A stretch of 64,000 nt of DNA, from positions 2,170,001 to 2,234,000 of the forward strand of contig NC_013441.1 of the NCBI RefSeq assembly GCF_000024785.1. The letters run 5' to 3'. This document shows, piece by piece, positions 19,947 to 29,152 of this stretch. A model generated the notes under the pieces. The model worked only from the letters and a program-made list of their open reading frames with translations. It did not search any database and was not told the origin of the DNA. The stretch's first letter is position 1; every line of letters begins with the position of its first letter. This DNA comes from Gordonia bronchialis DSM 43247. GTDB taxonomy: Bacteria; Actinomycetota; Actinomycetes; Mycobacteriales; Mycobacteriaceae. Position numbers and translations under genes: made by a program.

Positions 19947-19974
19947 CGACGAGATGAGTAAGAGGAAGACTCCG

Positions 19975-20286
19975 ATGGCAACGTACGCGATCGTCAAGAC
20001 CGGCGGTAAGCAGTACAAGGTCGCCGAGGGCGACATTGTGAAGGTCGAGAAGATCGACGGAGAGCCGGGCAGCACCGTGAGCCTGCCGGTCGCGTTGGTC
20101 GTCGACGGGTCGACCCTGACCACCGATGCCGACAAGCTGGCCAAGATCTCGGTCACCGGCGAGGTCGTCGAGCATGTCAAGGGCCCCAAGATCCGCATTC
20201 ACAAGTTCAAGAACAAGACCGGCTACCACAAGCGGCAGGGTCACCGTCAGAAGCTGACGGTCCTCAAGGTCACCGGTATCAAGTAA
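19975..20286 (+). CDS. rplU: 50S ribosomal protein L21
   Basis: Large-subunit protein that binds 23S rRNA. The 103-residue product opens with [16 protein letters not shown], the family signature, and ends with [20 protein letters not shown], which matches the L21 C-terminal motif. ATG 19975 is chosen over ATG 19954 because the family begins here and agaggaag lies just upstream. rpmA follows 35 nt later; the pair rplU-rpmA is the usual arrangement, followed by obg. Confidence 0.97.
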   Translation: MATYAIVKTGGKQYKVAEGDIVKVEKIDGEPGSTVSLPVALVVDGSTLTTDADKLAKISVTGEVVEHVKGPKIRIHKFKNKTGYHKRQGHRQKLTVLKVTGIK

Positions 20287-20321
20287 TCCAGCTTCAGCGC
20301 AGACCTCAGGAGGACTGACAG

Positions 20322-20585
20322 ATGGCACACAAGAAGGGCGCGTCCAGCTCGCGCAACGGTCGTGATTCCAACGCCCAGCGTCTCGGTGTGAAGCGTTTCG
20401 GCGGGCAGCGGGTGAGCGCCGGTGAGATCCTGGTCCGCCAGCGCGGCACCAAGTTCCACCCCGGTGTGAACGTCGGACGCGGTGGCGACGACACCCTGTT
20501 CGCACTCGAGGCCGGTGCTGTCGAGTTCGGCACCAAGCGTGGCCGCAAGACGGTCAACATCGTCCCGGAAGCCGCTCAGGTCTGA
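20322..20585 (+). CDS. rpmA: 50S ribosomal protein L27
   Basis: Its N-terminus reaches the peptidyl-transferase centre. The 87-residue product begins [24 protein letters not shown], a normal L27 start without the cleaved Firmicutes leader, and carries [15 protein letters not shown]. The start has a strong aggagg site 10 nt before ATG. Co-transcribed with rplU; a T-tailed hairpin about 110 nt downstream separates it from obg. Confidence 0.97.
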   Translation: MAHKKGASSSRNGRDSNAQRLGVKRFGGQRVSAGEILVRQRGTKFHPGVNVGRGGDDTLFALEAGAVEFGTKRGRKTVNIVPEAAQV

Positions 20586-20692
20586 CCGTGGGGAACGGCG
20601 CCCTCCGGCGTCAACCCGACGGAGTCGGCCTTCGCCGACCCGAGCGCACCGCGACATGAGCGCCATCACCGGCGCCGCGATATCTTCGCCTG

Positions 20693-20740
20693 AACAGGGC
20701 GGGCTGGGTCACTGCACCCGGCCCGCCCTGTTTGCATTTT
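20693..20740 (+). terminator. Intrinsic terminator between rpmA and obg
   Basis: A 17-bp stem (20693-20709 with 20716-20732, one G-U pair, loop cactgc) is followed by tgcatttt. This is the only terminator in the window with a clear T run. It ends 42 nt before the obg start, so obg either has a promoter overlapping it or depends on read-through. Confidence 0.88.
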
Positions 20741-20781
20741 CACTCCCGAATCCCGTTCTCGTTCCGTAGAAAGGACATCCG

Positions 20782-22248
20782 ATGTCTCGGTTCGTCGACC
20801 GCGTCACGATCCACGTGGCGGCCGGCAACGGTGGCCATGGCTGTGCCTCGGTGCATCGCGAGAAGTTCAAGCCGCTCGGTGGTCCGGACGGCGGCAACGG
20901 CGGCAACGGCGGATCGGTACGGCTGGTCGTCGACCCGCAGGTACACACCCTTCTCGACTTCCACTTCCGCCCGCACGCCAAGGCGGGCAACGGCCGGCCG
21001 GGGGCGGGTGACAACCGCGATGGCGCCACCGGCGAGGATCTGGTCCTGCATGTGCCCGACGGCACCGTGGTGCTCGACGCCGACGGCTCCATCGTCGCCG
21101 ATCTGGTGGGTGCCGGAACCACCTTCGAGGCGGCCCAGGGCGGACGCGGCGGACTCGGTAACGCGGCCCTGGCGTCCAAGGCGCGCAAGGCCCCCGGCTT
21201 CGCGCTGCTGGGTGAGGAGGGCGAGCATCGTGACCTCGTCCTGGAACTCAAATCGGTTGCCGACGTGGGCCTCGTGGGATTCCCGTCCGCAGGCAAGTCG
21301 TCGTTGGTGTCGGTCCTCTCTGCAGCGAAACCCAAGATCGCCGACTACCCGTTCACCACGCTGGTCCCCAATCTCGGTGTGGTCCAGACCGCCGGCGACG
21401 TCTTCACCATCGCCGACGTACCGGGACTGATCCCGGGAGCGTCGACGGGTCGCGGACTCGGCCTGGAGTTCCTACGGCACCTCGAGCGATGCGCGCTCCT
21501 CGCGCATGTGGTCGACTGCGCCACCCTCGAACCCGGTCGTGACCCGGTGTCCGACATCGACGCCCTCGAGGCCGAGCTGGCCGCCTACCAGCCGGCGCTC
21601 GACGCCGACCACGGGCTCGGCGACCTCGCCGACCGCCCCCGGGTGGTCATCTTGAACAAGATCGACGTCCCCGATGCCGCCGACCTCGCCGATCTGGTGG
21701 AACCCGAACTGGCACAACGTGGTTGGTCGGTATTCCGCATCTCGGCGGTGACCCACCAGGGTTTGCGTGAGCTGACCTTCGCGCTGGCGCGGATGGTGCG
21801 CGAGTACCGCGACTCGCAGCCCAAGGTCGCGGCCCGACGTCCGATCATCCGTCCCAAGGCGGTCGACGAGGCCGGCTTCACCGTGTCTCCCGATCCGGAG
21901 ACACCCGGCGGTTTCATCGTGCGGGGTACGCGTCCCGAACGGTGGATCGCGCAGACCCAGTTCGACAACGACGAGGCCGTCGGCTACCTCGCCGACCGAC
22001 TCAACCGGCTGGGCGTCGAAGACGAACTCACCCGTCTCGGAGCCGAACCCGGCGCGCCGGTCACCATCGGCGACGTCACCTTCGACTGGGAGCCGACGAC
22101 CCCGATGGGTGACGACGTCCCGATCACCGGGCGCGGCACCGACATTCGGCTCGACCGCTCCGAACGGGTGGGGGCCGCCGAACGCAAACAGGCACGCCGG
22201 CTGCGGCGCGGATTGCACGACGACGAGGACGCTCCCGATGGCGCATGA
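20782..22248 (+). CDS. obg: GTPase Obg (ribosome assembly and stress control)
   Basis: Essential ribosome-associated GTPase. The 488-residue product has the Gly-rich Obg fold (about 1-158; [16 protein letters not shown], then [10 protein letters not shown]). The GTPase domain has GFPSAGKSS (P-loop), the switch sequence [16 protein letters not shown] and NKID. A C-terminal OCT domain (about 355-430) is followed by a charged tail. ATG 20782 follows agaaagg. Just downstream of rpmA, as in most bacteria. Confidence 0.97.
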   Translation: MSRFVDRVTIHVAAGNGGHGCASVHREKFKPLGGPDGGNGGNGGSVRLVVDPQVHTLLDFHFRPHAKAGNGRPGAGDNRDGATGEDLVLHVPDGTVVLDADGSIVADLVGAGTTFEAAQGGRGGLGNAALASKARKAPGFALLGEEGEHRDLVLELKSVADVGLVGFPSAGKSSLVSVLSAAKPKIADYPFTTLVPNLGVVQTAGDVFTIADVPGLIPGASTGRGLGLEFLRHLERCALLAHVVDCATLEPGRDPVSDIDALEAELAAYQPALDADHGLGDLADRPRVVILNKIDVPDAADLADLVEPELAQRGWSVFRISAVTHQGLRELTFALARMVREYRDSQPKVAARRPIIRPKAVDEAGFTVSPDPETPGGFIVRGTRPERWIAQTQFDNDEAVGYLADRLNRLGVEDELTRLGAEPGAPVTIGDVTFDWEPTTPMGDDVPITGRGTDIRLDRSERVGAAERKQARRLRRGLHDDEDAPDGA

Positions 22249-22284
22249 GCTGCCGCACAACGGAAATCGGAGCAGGGCAAGGGC

Positions 22285-23400
22285 ATGAGCGAGGTACGTG
22301 AGTTCATCGCGCGCGCCCGCAGCGTCGTCGTGAAGATCGGATCGTCGGCGCTCACCGATCTCGGAACCGGGCTCGACACCGCGCGGCTCGACCGGCTCGC
22401 CGACGCGCTGGAGGCACGGATGCGGGCCGGCTCCGACGTCATCGTCGTGTCGTCCGGTGCGATCGGTGCGGGCATCGCCCCGCTGGGACTCAAGAAGCGA
22501 CCCACCGATCTGGCCACCAAACAGGCGGCCGCCAGCGTCGGGCAGCTCGCCCTGGCCCACGCCTGGGGTACCTCCTTCGCCCGCTATCGACGCACGGTGG
22601 GGCAGGTGCTGCTGACCGCCGACGACATTTCCAACCGTGCCCATCATGCGAATGCGCAACGCACACTTGACCGTTTGCGGTCGCTCGGTGCTGTCGCGGT
22701 GGTCAACGAGAACGACACGGTGGCCACCAACGAGATCCGGTTCGGCGACAACGATCGCCTCGCGGCGCTGGTCGCCCAGCTCGCCGGGGCCGACGCACTG
22801 GTCCTGCTGTCTGATATCGACGGTCTCTACGATGGCGATCCGCGCAAGGTCTCCCCGTCGGGGCAGCCGGCCCGCTTCATTTCCGAAGTGGCGGGTCCCG
22901 AGGATCTCGACGGCGTGATCGCCGGGGCCGGTGGAGCACTGGGTACCGGTGGTATGGCCTCGAAACTGGCTGCTGCGCGACTGGCGGCCGATTCCGGTGT
23001 GCCGGTGCTGCTGGCGGCCGCATCGCAAGCGGGGCAAGCGCTTTCGGACGCATCGGTAGGGACGGTCTTTGCCGCCCGGCCCGAACGGCTCTCGGCACGG
23101 CGGTTCTGGGTGCGTCATGCCGCTGACGCGCGGGGACAGATCGTGCTCGACGACGGCGCGGTGACCGCGGTGGCGTGTCGTCGGCGCTCGTTGCTGGCCG
23201 CCGGCGTAGTTGGTGTGCGGGGCCGATTCTCCAACGGCGACGTCGTCGAACTCGTCGATGTCAACGGGATCGCGCGTGCCCGAGGCGTTTCCGCCTACGA
23301 CGCCGACGACATCGCAAAGATGGTGGGCCGCTCCACATCTGAGCTGCCGGCCGAGTTACGCAGAGCTGTGGTGCACGCGGACGACCTGGTCGCGATCTGA
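22285..23400 (+). CDS. proB: Glutamate 5-kinase
   Basis: First step of proline synthesis, ATP phosphorylation of glutamate, feedback-inhibited by proline. The 371-residue product has the amino-acid kinase domain ([40 protein letters not shown]) and a C-terminal PUA domain (about 280-365, [21 protein letters not shown]). It starts 36 nt after obg. proA is not in the window. The gene ends 85 nt before a long tandem-repeat array that separates it from the convergent sirtuin gene. Confidence 0.96.
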   Translation: MSEVREFIARARSVVVKIGSSALTDLGTGLDTARLDRLADALEARMRAGSDVIVVSSGAIGAGIAPLGLKKRPTDLATKQAAASVGQLALAHAWGTSFARYRRTVGQVLLTADDISNRAHHANAQRTLDRLRSLGAVAVVNENDTVATNEIRFGDNDRLAALVAQLAGADALVLLSDIDGLYDGDPRKVSPSGQPARFISEVAGPEDLDGVIAGAGGALGTGGMASKLAAARLAADSGVPVLLAAASQAGQALSDASVGTVFAARPERLSARRFWVRHAADARGQIVLDDGAVTAVACRRRSLLAAGVVGVRGRFSNGDVVELVDVNGIARARGVSAYDADDIAKMVGRSTSELPAELRRAVVHADDLVAI

Positions 23401-23485
23401 GGGGTGGTGCGGCACTGTGGTTGCGGACATCGCTGTGTCGCCTATGGTTTCGACGCGGCGCGGTCTCGCTTCGCTCGTCCGTGCC

Positions 23486-23863
23486 GGCTCAACCAGCGGG
23501 TGGGGAGTGCCGGCTCAACCAGCGGGTGGGGAGTGTCGGCTCGACCAGCGGGTGGGGAGTGTCGGCTCGACCAGCGGGTGGGGAGTGTCGGCTCGACCAG
23601 CGGGTGGGGAGTGTCGGCTCGACCAGCGGGTGGGGAGTGTCGGCTCGACCAGCGGGTGGGGAGTGTCGGCTCGACCAGCGGGTGGGGAGTGTCGGCTCGA
23701 CCAGCGGGTGGGGAGTGTCGGCTCGACCAGCGGGTGGGGAGTGTCGGCTCGACCAGCGGGTGGGGAGTGTCGGCTCGACCAGCGGGTGGGGAGTGTCGGC
23801 TCGACCAGCGGGTGGGGAGTGTCGGCTCGACCAGCGGGTGGGGAGTGCCGGCTCGACCAGCGG
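23486..23863. repeat. 26-nt tandem repeat array, 14 full copies plus a partial
   Basis: The unit starts ggctcgaccagcgggtgggg and ends agtgtc. Copies run head to tail from 23486 to 23849, followed by 14 nt of a 15th. Copies 1-2 carry ggctcaacc instead of ggctcgacc, and copies 1 and 14 end agtgcc, so variants sit at the edges and the centre is uniform. Since 26 is not a multiple of three, all three plus-strand frames stay open and read the same cyclic peptide, so apparent ORFs of about 150 codons here are artefacts. The left flank (23449-23485) has tcgcttcgctcg, typical of dispersed intergenic repeats I recall from Gordonia and Rhodococcus genomes. It lies between convergent proB and sirtuin. 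Confidence 0.97.
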
Positions 23864-23871
23864 TGGTGAGC

Positions 23872-24762
23872 TCACTTGGCGGCAGTTGCCGTAACCAGAG
23901 CGGGTAGAACCGAAGACGCGAAATGGTCGATCTTGAGGGCCGCGATGTTGTCGGCTCGGGTCGCGCCGCGGTTGACGATGATCACCGGTTTGCCGGTGCG
24001 TGCTGCGTGACGGGCGAAGCGCAGGCCGCTCATCACGGTGAGCGATGATCCGACGACCAGGAGCGCGTCGGCCTCATCAACGAGTGTGAAAGCCTGTGTG
24101 ACAATCGGTTTCGGTACACTTTCGCCGAAGTAGACGATGTCGGGCTTGAGGATTCCGCCACAGTCGGGACAGTCGATCATGCGGAAATGAGCGGTGTCGG
24201 ACACCACGGCGTCGGCGTCCGGGGCGACCTCGATCGCCCCGCGGCCACCCACGCTCTCGGCGAAGCCGGCGTTGAGATCCTCGAGGCGTTCCGCCAGCCG
24301 GTGGCGGGAAGTGGTCCACCCGCATCCCAGACAGCGCACCCGCCCGTAGCATCCGTGCAATTCGAGGACGCCGCGCGTGCCGGCCTTGGTGTGCAGCATG
24401 TCCACGTTCTGGGTGATGACGGTACTCAGGTGGCCACTGCGTTGCAGATCGGTGAGTGCGTGGTGCGCGACGTTGGGTACCGAGGCGTCCATGTGCCGCC
24501 ACCCGAGGTGATTGCGGGCCCAGTAGTGGCGACGGAACTCCGGCGACGACAGGAACATCTCGAGGGTCATCGGCGTACGTCGCGGTGCGCCGGGGGAGCG
24601 GTAGTCGGGGATACCGGATTCGGTGGAGATCCCGGCCCCGGTCAGCGCGACGAAGCGCCGCCCGGCGAGCAGACGGCGTGCATCGTCCAGACGCTCCTCG
24701 AGGTCATCGTCGAGTGCTGTCGGTGCCGCGGGCTCCCAACCGATCTGTAAACGCGTACGCAC
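23872..24762 (-). CDS. Sirtuin-type NAD-dependent protein deacylase
   Basis: Removes acyl groups from lysine using NAD. The 296-residue product has GAGISTESGIPDYR (42-55), TQNVD (117-121), the catalytic His136 (ELHG), and the structural zinc site Cys144, Cys147, Cys198 and Cys201. GSSL (about 239) and the C-terminal IIVNRG follow. The ATP-grasp-like extension of other NAD enzymes is absent, so it is a plain Sir2. It has an unusually long N-terminus (about 35 residues) before the core. The assigned GTG start lies inside a perfect 11-bp hairpin that also follows ectC. The stop lies 8 nt from the repeat array. The substrates are unknown; location next to ectABC does not by itself show a link. 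Confidence 0.92.
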   Translation of the reverse strand: MRTRLQIGWEPAAPTALDDDLEERLDDARRLLAGRRFVALTGAGISTESGIPDYRSPGAPRRTPMTLEMFLSSPEFRRHYWARNHLGWRHMDASVPNVAHHALTDLQRSGHLSTVITQNVDMLHTKAGTRGVLELHGCYGRVRCLGCGWTTSRHRLAERLEDLNAGFAESVGGRGAIEVAPDADAVVSDTAHFRMIDCPDCGGILKPDIVYFGESVPKPIVTQAFTLVDEADALLVVGSSLTVMSGLRFARHAARTGKPVIIVNRGATRADNIAALKIDHFASSVLPALVTATAAK

Positions 24763-24786
24763 CCTGCCCAGAATAGGCAGGGTGCG
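24758..24786 (-). terminator. Perfect 11-bp hairpin ending the ectABC operon and overlapping the sirtuin start
   Basis: Arms cgcaccctgcc (24758-24768) and ggcagggtgcg (24776-24786) with a 7-nt loop. On the minus strand this is 25 nt after the ectC stop. The distal arm includes the GTG assigned as the sirtuin start (24760-24762). Confidence 0.7.
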
Positions 24787-24810
24787 CGGCGAATGCCCAC
24801 GTGCGCCGGG

Positions 24811-25239
24811 TCAGGCGTTCTCGGTGGCGTGGCGCCCACTCGGTGCGGGCACCGTCACCAGCGGGTAGACACCGTTCTCGTCGTGAACCTCGGTCCCGAC
24901 CACCGGGGGATTGAACACACACAGCATCCGCATCTGTGTCGTCGCGGTGACGGTGTGGCGTTCGTGGCCGTTGAGCAGGTACATGGTGCCGGGCGCCAGC
25001 GGGTAGGTCTCGCCGGTCTCGCGGTCGAGCAGTGTGCCCTCGCCTTCCACCAGCCACACCGCCTCGACGTGGTTGGCGTAGTGGAACTCGTTGACCGAAC
25101 CCGCGTTGATGGTGGTCTCGTGGAACGAGAAACCCACGTGGTCGCCTCCGAGGACGATGCGCTTGGACACCCAGTTGCCCTTGGGATCGGCGACTTCGCG
25201 CTCGGTCCCGGTGATCTCGGCTGTAGTGCGGACGATCAT
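24811..25239 (-). CDS. ectC: L-ectoine synthase
   Basis: Cyclises N-gamma-acetyl-diaminobutyrate to ectoine, a compatible solute. The 142-residue cupin-like protein starts [16 protein letters not shown] and has [26 protein letters not shown]. It also has the metal-binding [27 protein letters not shown], and CVFNPPV near the C-terminus, all matching EctC. It overlaps ectB by 4 nt (25236-25239), showing translational coupling. It is the last gene of the ectABC operon, followed by a hairpin. No ectD hydroxylase gene follows. Confidence 0.97.
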   Translation of the reverse strand: MIVRTTAEITGTEREVADPKGNWVSKRIVLGGDHVGFSFHETTINAGSVNEFHYANHVEAVWLVEGEGTLLDRETGETYPLAPGTMYLLNGHERHTVTATTQMRMLCVFNPPVVGTEVHDENGVYPLVTVPAPSGRHATENA

Positions 25240-26507
25240 CCGATCACCTCCTTGACGGAATCGGTCAGGATGCCCAGACCCTGGTCCAGGTCATTGTGGG
25301 AAATGGTCAGCGGGGGAAGGAGTTTCACGACCTCGTCGGAGGGGCCGGAGGTTTCGGCGAGCAGGCCGGAACCAAAGGCATGAGCGCAGACCTTGCCGGC
25401 CGCGGTGGCCTCGTCGAACACCAGGCCGCGCACCATGCCACGCCCGCGCGTGGACAGACCGTCGAACCGGTCGCAGAGACCGGTGAACACCTCGTTGATG
25501 CGCTCGCCCTTGGCGTGCACCTCGCGGGAGAGCGCGTCGTCGCTCCAGTAGGTGTCGATGGTCTTGGCGGCAGTCACGAACGCCGGGTTGTTGCCGCGGA
25601 AGGTTCCGTTGTGCTCGCCGGGAGTCCACACGTCGAGTTCGGGCTTGAACAGGGTCAGAGCCAGCGGCAATCCGTATCCGCTGATCGACTTGGACAGCGT
25701 CACGATGTCGGGCGTGATGCCGGCGGCCTCGAAGGAGAAGAACTCACCGGTGCGGCCACAGCCCATCTGCACGTCGTCGACGATGAGCAGGATGTCGCGA
25801 CGCTGGCACAACGCGGCGAGCGCCTGCAGCCACTCGGCGCGGGCGACGTTGACGCCACCCTCGCCCTGCACGGTCTCGACGATGACCGCGGCCGGGCGGT
25901 TGAGACCGCTGCCGGAGTCGTCGAGCACACGCTCGAACCAGGCGAAGTCCTCCATGACGCCACCGAAGTAGTTGTCGAACGGCATCGGGGTGGCGTGGAC
26001 GAGCGGAATGCCCGCGCCGGCGCGCTTCATCGAGTTCCCGGTCACCGACAGCGATCCCAGTGTCATGCCGTGAAAAGCGTTGGTGAAGCTGATGATCGAC
26101 TCGCGTCCGGTCACCTTGCGGGCCAGCTTCAGCGCCGACTCGACGGCGTTGGTGCCGGTGGGACCGGGGAACTGGATCTTGTAGTCCAGCCCGCGCGGCG
26201 CCAGGATCTTCTCGGTGAACGCCTCGATGAAGCGGCCCTTGGCGACGGTGGCCATGTCGAGGCCGTGGGTGATGCCGTCGTCGGCGATGTACTCGAGCAG
26301 TTCGCGTTTGAGCTCGGGATTGTTGTGCCCGTAGTTGAGTGACCCGGCGCCGGCGAAGAAGTCGAGGTACTCGCGGCCCGACTGATCGGTGAGCCACGAT
26401 CCGCTGGCGCGGGTGAACACGGTGGGCCAGCTACGGCAGTAGCTGCGCACCTCGGATTCGTGTTGAGTGAACATCGAGTCGTCGATGGTCTGATCGAGAA
26501 GTTGCAT
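25236..26507 (-). CDS. ectB: Diaminobutyrate-2-oxoglutarate transaminase
   Basis: PLP enzyme that converts aspartate semialdehyde to L-2,4-diaminobutyrate using glutamate, the first committed step to ectoine. The 423-residue class III aminotransferase has the [15 protein letters not shown] start typical of Ect[16 protein letters not shown], the cofactor Asp in [11 protein letters not shown], and the PLP-lysine in [12 protein letters not shown]. An [18 protein letters not shown] site precedes ATG 26507. The 128-nt spacing from ectA is larger than usual but contains no gene and no strong terminator. Confidence 0.97.
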   Translation of the reverse strand: MQLLDQTIDDSMFTQHESEVRSYCRSWPTVFTRASGSWLTDQSGREYLDFFAGAGSLNYGHNNPELKRELLEYIADDGITHGLDMATVAKGRFIEAFTEKILAPRGLDYKIQFPGPTGTNAVESALKLARKVTGRESIISFTNAFHGMTLGSLSVTGNSMKRAGAGIPLVHATPMPFDNYFGGVMEDFAWFERVLDDSGSGLNRPAAVIVETVQGEGGVNVARAEWLQALAALCQRRDILLIVDDVQMGCGRTGEFFSFEAAGITPDIVTLSKSISGYGLPLALTLFKPELDVWTPGEHNGTFRGNNPAFVTAAKTIDTYWSDDALSREVHAKGERINEVFTGLCDRFDGLSTRGRGMVRGLVFDEATAAGKVCAHAFGSGLLAETSGPSDEVVKLLPPLTISHNDLDQGLGILTDSVKEVIG

Positions 26508-26635
26508 GTGCTTCCTTCTTCCTCGGTATTGCGAAAATTCGTGTCGAGTCGTGCCAGAACCGTTCTCGGGCAGCGACTTACCCCTGAATGCGGGTTCCGA
26601 GGGGAAGTCGGTGACCGCGTCCGGGTGACGGCCGA

Positions 26636-27163
26636 TCAGGGCTCGGGAACCTCGGGCTCGAGCATGTAGAGGTCTTCGGGCTCGTGGGCATCCGGAAAAG
26701 CGTTGGCGGCAAAGAGATCCCGCCGCTCAAAGCGGAGGCCGCGGGCATTCGCGACGGACGCGAACAAACGCTGTGACGCTTCATTATCCGGGCTGATGGT
26801 GGTGTGCATGGCAACCACTCCGCGGCGGGCGCCGCGGTCGAAGAGGTGATGCAGCATCCGCGCGGCGATGCCGTGTCCACGGAAGGCGTCGTCGACGGCG
26901 ACCTGCCAGACCATGAGGGTCGAGGGGTCGCTCTGCCGACGGTAACCGGTGACGAATCCGATTGCGCGGCCGTCTACTTCGGCGACGATGGAGGTGTCGG
27001 CGAAGTCGTGACACCACAGCACATAGGAATAGCTCGAATTGACGTCGAGAACCTTTGAATCCGAGGCGATTTCCCAGAGTCGGGTACCGTCGTCGACCGT
27101 GGGGGCACGGAAGTCGACGTCGAGGGCAGTTGTTGGGGCCGTTCTTGTTTGGGACGGGCTCAT
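26636..27163 (-). CDS. ectA: L-2,4-diaminobutyric acid acetyltransferase
   Basis: GNAT enzyme acetylating diaminobutyrate in ectoine synthesis. The 175-residue product has [16 protein letters not shown], the [16 protein letters not shown] substrate region, [17 protein letters not shown] (acetyl-CoA site, about 95-111), and [16 protein letters not shown] 27163 is the family start; the open frame extends a further 147 codons upstream, but that part is arginine-rich shadow sequence over the ect promoter region and rsmD. Head gene of ectABC, diverging from rsmD across about 180 nt that must carry the osmoregulated promoter. Confidence 0.96.
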   Translation of the reverse strand: MSPSQTRTAPTTALDVDFRAPTVDDGTRLWEIASDSKVLDVNSSYSYVLWCHDFADTSIVAEVDGRAIGFVTGYRRQSDPSTLMVWQVAVDDAFRGHGIAARMLHHLFDRGARRGVVAMHTTISPDNEASQRLFASVANARGLRFERRDLFAANAFPDAHEPEDLYMLEPEVPEP

Positions 27164-27343
27164 GACCTGTTTGACGTTAACAACGCGTGTCCGCGAAGTC
27201 ATGCAGCTGCCGAAATCGGACAACGGAACACCTACCTTGTCCCTGCTCAGCGCCGCAATGTGAAGTGGCTCACAAACATGTTGTTCAGGCGTGCTCCCGG
27301 GGGCTTGGCGGACCGCCACGCCCGGGGGCGCAGAATGGGTGGC

Positions 27344-27898
27344 ATGACGAGGATCATCGCCGGTCGGCTGCGCGGCCGGCGTCTGCGCGTGCCGGACGAG
27401 GGCACCCGCCCCACCTCTGACCGGGTCCGTGAATCGGTGTTCAACATGCTCGTGCACCGTTGCGATCTCGCGGGCGCTCGCGTCCTGGATGTCTACGCCG
27501 GATCCGGCGCCCTTGGTCTCGAGGCACTGTCCCGTGGAGCCTCCGAGGCGACCTTCGTCGACTCCGCACGCAAGGCGACCAGCGCGATCCTCGCCAATGC
27601 GCATCAGTGCGGCGTGGCGGCGGAAGTGTCGGTCATCACCCGGCCGGCGGCGGCGTACCTGGCCGGTCCCCCCGAACCCCGCTTCGACCTCGTCTTCGCC
27701 GACCCGCCCTATGCCCTCGGCCCGGAGTCGGTGAATGCCGACCTGATCGCGCTACGACCGTGGCTCGCGAGCGAGGCCATCGTGGTCCTCGAACGCTCGG
27801 CGCGGGGGCCGGACATCGACTGGCCACCCGCCTACGAGGTCATCATCGACAAGAACTACGGAGACACCAGAGTGGAGGTGGCGCGCCATGTCGGCTGA
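27344..27898 (+). CDS. rsmD: 16S rRNA (guanine(966)-N2)-methyltransferase
   Basis: Methylates G966 of 16S rRNA in helix 31. The 184-residue Rossmann methyltransferase starts MTRIIAGRLRGRRL, then has RPTSDRVRESVFNML, the SAM-binding DVYAGSGALGLEALSRGA and the catalytic ADPPY. The start ATG 27344 follows gggtgg; ATG 27335 would add three residues. It diverges from ectA and overlaps the next gene by 11 nt. I recall it next to coaD in many actinobacteria; here a monooxygenase-like gene lies between them. Confidence 0.94.
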   Translation: MTRIIAGRLRGRRLRVPDEGTRPTSDRVRESVFNMLVHRCDLAGARVLDVYAGSGALGLEALSRGASEATFVDSARKATSAILANAHQCGVAAEVSVITRPAAAYLAGPPEPRFDLVFADPPYALGPESVNADLIALRPWLASEAIVVLERSARGPDIDWPPAYEVIIDKNYGDTRVEVARHVG

Positions 27899-29048
27899 CA
27901 CCGCGCACGCACACGACGACCAATCGGTCCGCATCGGTGATCTGCTGCTGGACACCCCGGTGATCTGTGCGCCGATGGCCGGCGGTCCGACCACGCCCGC
28001 ACTGGTGTCCGGAGTCTCCGCGGCCGGTGGCCTGGGCATGCTCGCCGCGGGGTACCTGACCGCGGCGGAGCTTGCCGGGAAGCTCGACGACGTGGACTCC
28101 GCGACGGGCGGGCGCTACGGGGTCAACCTGTTCCTGCCGGGCCCGGATGTGACTGCTGATCCGTCCGCGCCGGTGAACGCCGCGATCGAGGGTTACCGAC
28201 AGCGACTCGCGGGCTACGCCGGTCGCTACGGCGTCGAGGTGGGTGCCCCGCGCTGGTTCGACGAGGACATCGACGCCACCGTCACGCTCCTGTGTCGATA
28301 CCGGCCCGGACTGATCACCACCACCTTCGGCGATCCCGGGGCCGAACTGGTCGATCGGATACACGACGAGGTCGGGGCCGCGGTGGGGGTCACCGTCACC
28401 AGCGTGGCGCAAGCCCGCAGCGCCGTGCGATCGGGAGCCGATCTCTTGATCGCGCAGGGGATCGAGGCGGGTGGGCACCGCGGTATCTGGGTCGACGATC
28501 TTGCCGACCCGCTCGGTGGCCCGGCCCCCGGGACCGTCGATCTCGTCACGGCGCTGGTGGCGGCCGTCGAGATCCCGGTGATCGCCGCCGGCGGACTCAT
28601 GACCGGTGCCGACATCGATGCCGTGCTGGCAGCGGGAGCCGTTGCGGCGCAACTGGGTACGGCCTTTCTGCGGGCCGACGAAGCGGGGACGTCGGCGGTA
28701 CACCGGGACGCGCTGGCCCGTGGCCGGGAGAACGCCGAGGACTCCGGCCCCGGCTCCGATGCACCCGGCCCCGCTGAGCCCGACACCGTGATCACCCGGG
28801 CGTTCTCCGGCCGGCCCGCCCGATCGCTGCGTAACGCGTTCGCCGTCGACAACGCCGACGCCCCTGCCGCTTACCCGCAGGTCCACTACATGACCAAACC
28901 GATCCGCGCCGGGGCGGCGGCCGCCGGGGTGGCCGACGACGTGAACCTGTGGGCGGGCACCGGGTGGCGTGCCGCCGCTGCCGCACCGGCGGCAACCATC
29001 GTCGAGCGGCTGCGGACCGAACTGCGCGCCGCGCGGGATCACCGCTGA
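27888..29048 (+). CDS. Nitronate monooxygenase-like FMN enzyme
   Basis: TIM-barrel flavoprotein of the nitronate monooxygenase / 2-nitropropane dioxygenase family, which oxidises alkyl nitronates such as propionate-3-nitronate. The 386-residue product has the FMN-site segments PVICAPMAGGPTTP (about 24-37), LIAQGIEAGGHRG (about 185-197) and VIAAGGLMTGADIDAVLAAGA. QLGTAFLRADEAG follows in the family position. It overlaps rsmD by 11 nt. The precise substrate cannot be read; some relatives are enoyl-ACP reductases (FabK-type), a less likely alternative. Confidence 0.85.
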   Translation: MSADTAHAHDDQSVRIGDLLLDTPVICAPMAGGPTTPALVSGVSAAGGLGMLAAGYLTAAELAGKLDDVDSATGGRYGVNLFLPGPDVTADPSAPVNAAIEGYRQRLAGYAGRYGVEVGAPRWFDEDIDATVTLLCRYRPGLITTTFGDPGAELVDRIHDEVGAAVGVTVTSVAQARSAVRSGADLLIAQGIEAGGHRGIWVDDLADPLGGPAPGTVDLVTALVAAVEIPVIAAGGLMTGADIDAVLAAGAVAAQLGTAFLRADEAGTSAVHRDALARGRENAEDSGPGSDAPGPAEPDTVITRAFSGRPARSLRNAFAVDNADAPAAYPQVHYMTKPIRAGAAAAGVADDVNLWAGTGWRAAAAAPAATIVERLRTELRAARDHR

Positions 29049-29152
29049 CGGCTCTTGCCCCGCAGGGGCGCACTGTCTCGCAACGCACACTGCCTTGCTG
29101 AGCATGATGACGCCGACCGACGAGGTCGCCACCGCCGGGTAAGTTCTCCGCC

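Noticed and set aside
23486..23863. Possible CRISPR array
   Set aside because: Units are directly adjacent with no variable spacers, and no cas genes are present.
23404..23907. Long open frames (about 150 codons in all three plus frames and one minus frame) with peptide repeats such as TSGWGVSARPAGG
   Set aside because: They result from the 26-nt tandem array: every frame reads the same cyclic peptide. No ribosome site and no conserved start.
27164..27604. N-terminal extension of ectA by 147 codons
   Set aside because: Covers the divergent promoter region and the start of rsmD; the EctA family begins at 27163.
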